This document shows, in pieces, positions 42,949 to 43,003 of a DNA stretch of 43,003 nt. This DNA comes from Alphaproteobacteria bacterium (GTDB lineage: Bacteria > Pseudomonadota > Alphaproteobacteria > Thalassobaculales > Thalassobaculaceae), in the NCBI GenBank assembly GCA_022822665.1, contig JAJEAR010000061.1:1-43003 (forward strand), in the 5' to 3' direction. Both the position numbers and the translations under genes were made by a program. A model generated the notes under the pieces. It saw nothing but the letters and a program-made list of their open reading frames with translations. It made no database searches and was not told the DNA's origin. Every line of letters begins with the position of its first letter. Within the stretch, counting starts at the first letter, position 1.

Positions 42949-42978
42949 TTCATTCGTTCATGACCCGTGGAGCTTCCA

Positions 42979-43003
42979 ATGCCGACGTATCCAGACAACC
43001 TTC
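42979..43003 (+). CDS. start of an unidentified gene cut by the window edge
   Basis: ATG at 42979 follows GGAG (42969-42972) with 6-base spacing and has a promoter-like pair upstream. Only eight codons are visible (MPTYPDNL), too few to name a family. Confidence 0.45.

Larger units (their letters stand above)
42492..42978. other. 487-base region after aapP, no gene; control elements at its right end
   Basis: The first about 340 bases hold no recognisable gene. From 42840 the sequence becomes AT-rich and contains three separate inverted repeats and a promoter-like pair, listed individually. Confidence 0.5.

Noticed and set aside
19..42978. CRISPR arrays, rRNA, phage modules or toxin-antitoxin pairs
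   Set aside because: Looked for regularly spaced repeats, rRNA-like sequence, phage structural genes and small paired ORFs; none seen.

Overview
The window looks like an alphaproteobacterial chromosome, probably Rhodospirillales-like. It is GC-rich with strong G/C third-position bias. It carries an aapJQMP-type general amino-acid importer and an NDUFS4-like accessory subunit of complex I, both typical of Alphaproteobacteria. The genome is built from tight operons whose genes often overlap by 4 bases (ATGA or GTGA). All assignments come from reading the translated sequence by eye; no database search was run.

Layout. 1-937: the tail of an IS1634-like transposase, a small unknown ORF and a hairpin. 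938-2539: a Na/Pi-cotransporter-like membrane protein. 3099-18358: a catabolic cluster. A Liv-type ABC importer is split into two divergent arms (livHMG plus a VAO-type FAD oxidase leftward; binding protein, livF and an acyl-CoA ligase rightward), with a decayed IS in the divergent control region. It continues with an acyl-CoA dehydrogenase, a second CoA ligase, a luciferase-like oxidoreductase, two MaoC-type hydratase halves and a protein made of three fused RidA domains. 18500-18900: a frameshifted ISAs1-like transposase relic separating this from the next unit.

19144-27368: a leftward dipeptide/oligopeptide-type ABC importer (binding protein first, then two permeases and two ATPases), divergent from an amidohydrolase translationally coupled to a CobW-family GTPase. 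27571-28087: tRNA-Pro(UGG), the NDUFS4-like gene and tRNA-Arg(UCU). 28113-31239: an enolase-superfamily enzyme and a YheS-like ABC-F protein. 31236-37504: a sulfur/molybdenum block. A cysteine-dioxygenase-like cupin and a four-domain rhodanese run right and collide with the left-running unit of a C-S lyase, ModE-like regulator and modABC. 37936-42491: aapJQMP. 42492-43003: a control region rich in inverted repeats before a gene cut by the window edge.

How it may work together (inference): the first cluster imports an unknown small organic compound, oxidises it, activates it to CoA thioesters and takes it through dehydrogenation and hydration; the triple-RidA protein hints at a nitrogen-containing or reactive enamine/enol intermediate. 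The second unit imports and hydrolyses an amide-like compound, with the CobW protein possibly supplying metal to the hydrolase. The third block links C-S bond cleavage, thiol dioxygenation and sulfane-sulfur transfer with molybdate uptake. The best candidates for undescribed biology are the triple-RidA catabolic cluster and the cupin/four-rhodanese/C-S lyase/modABC block.
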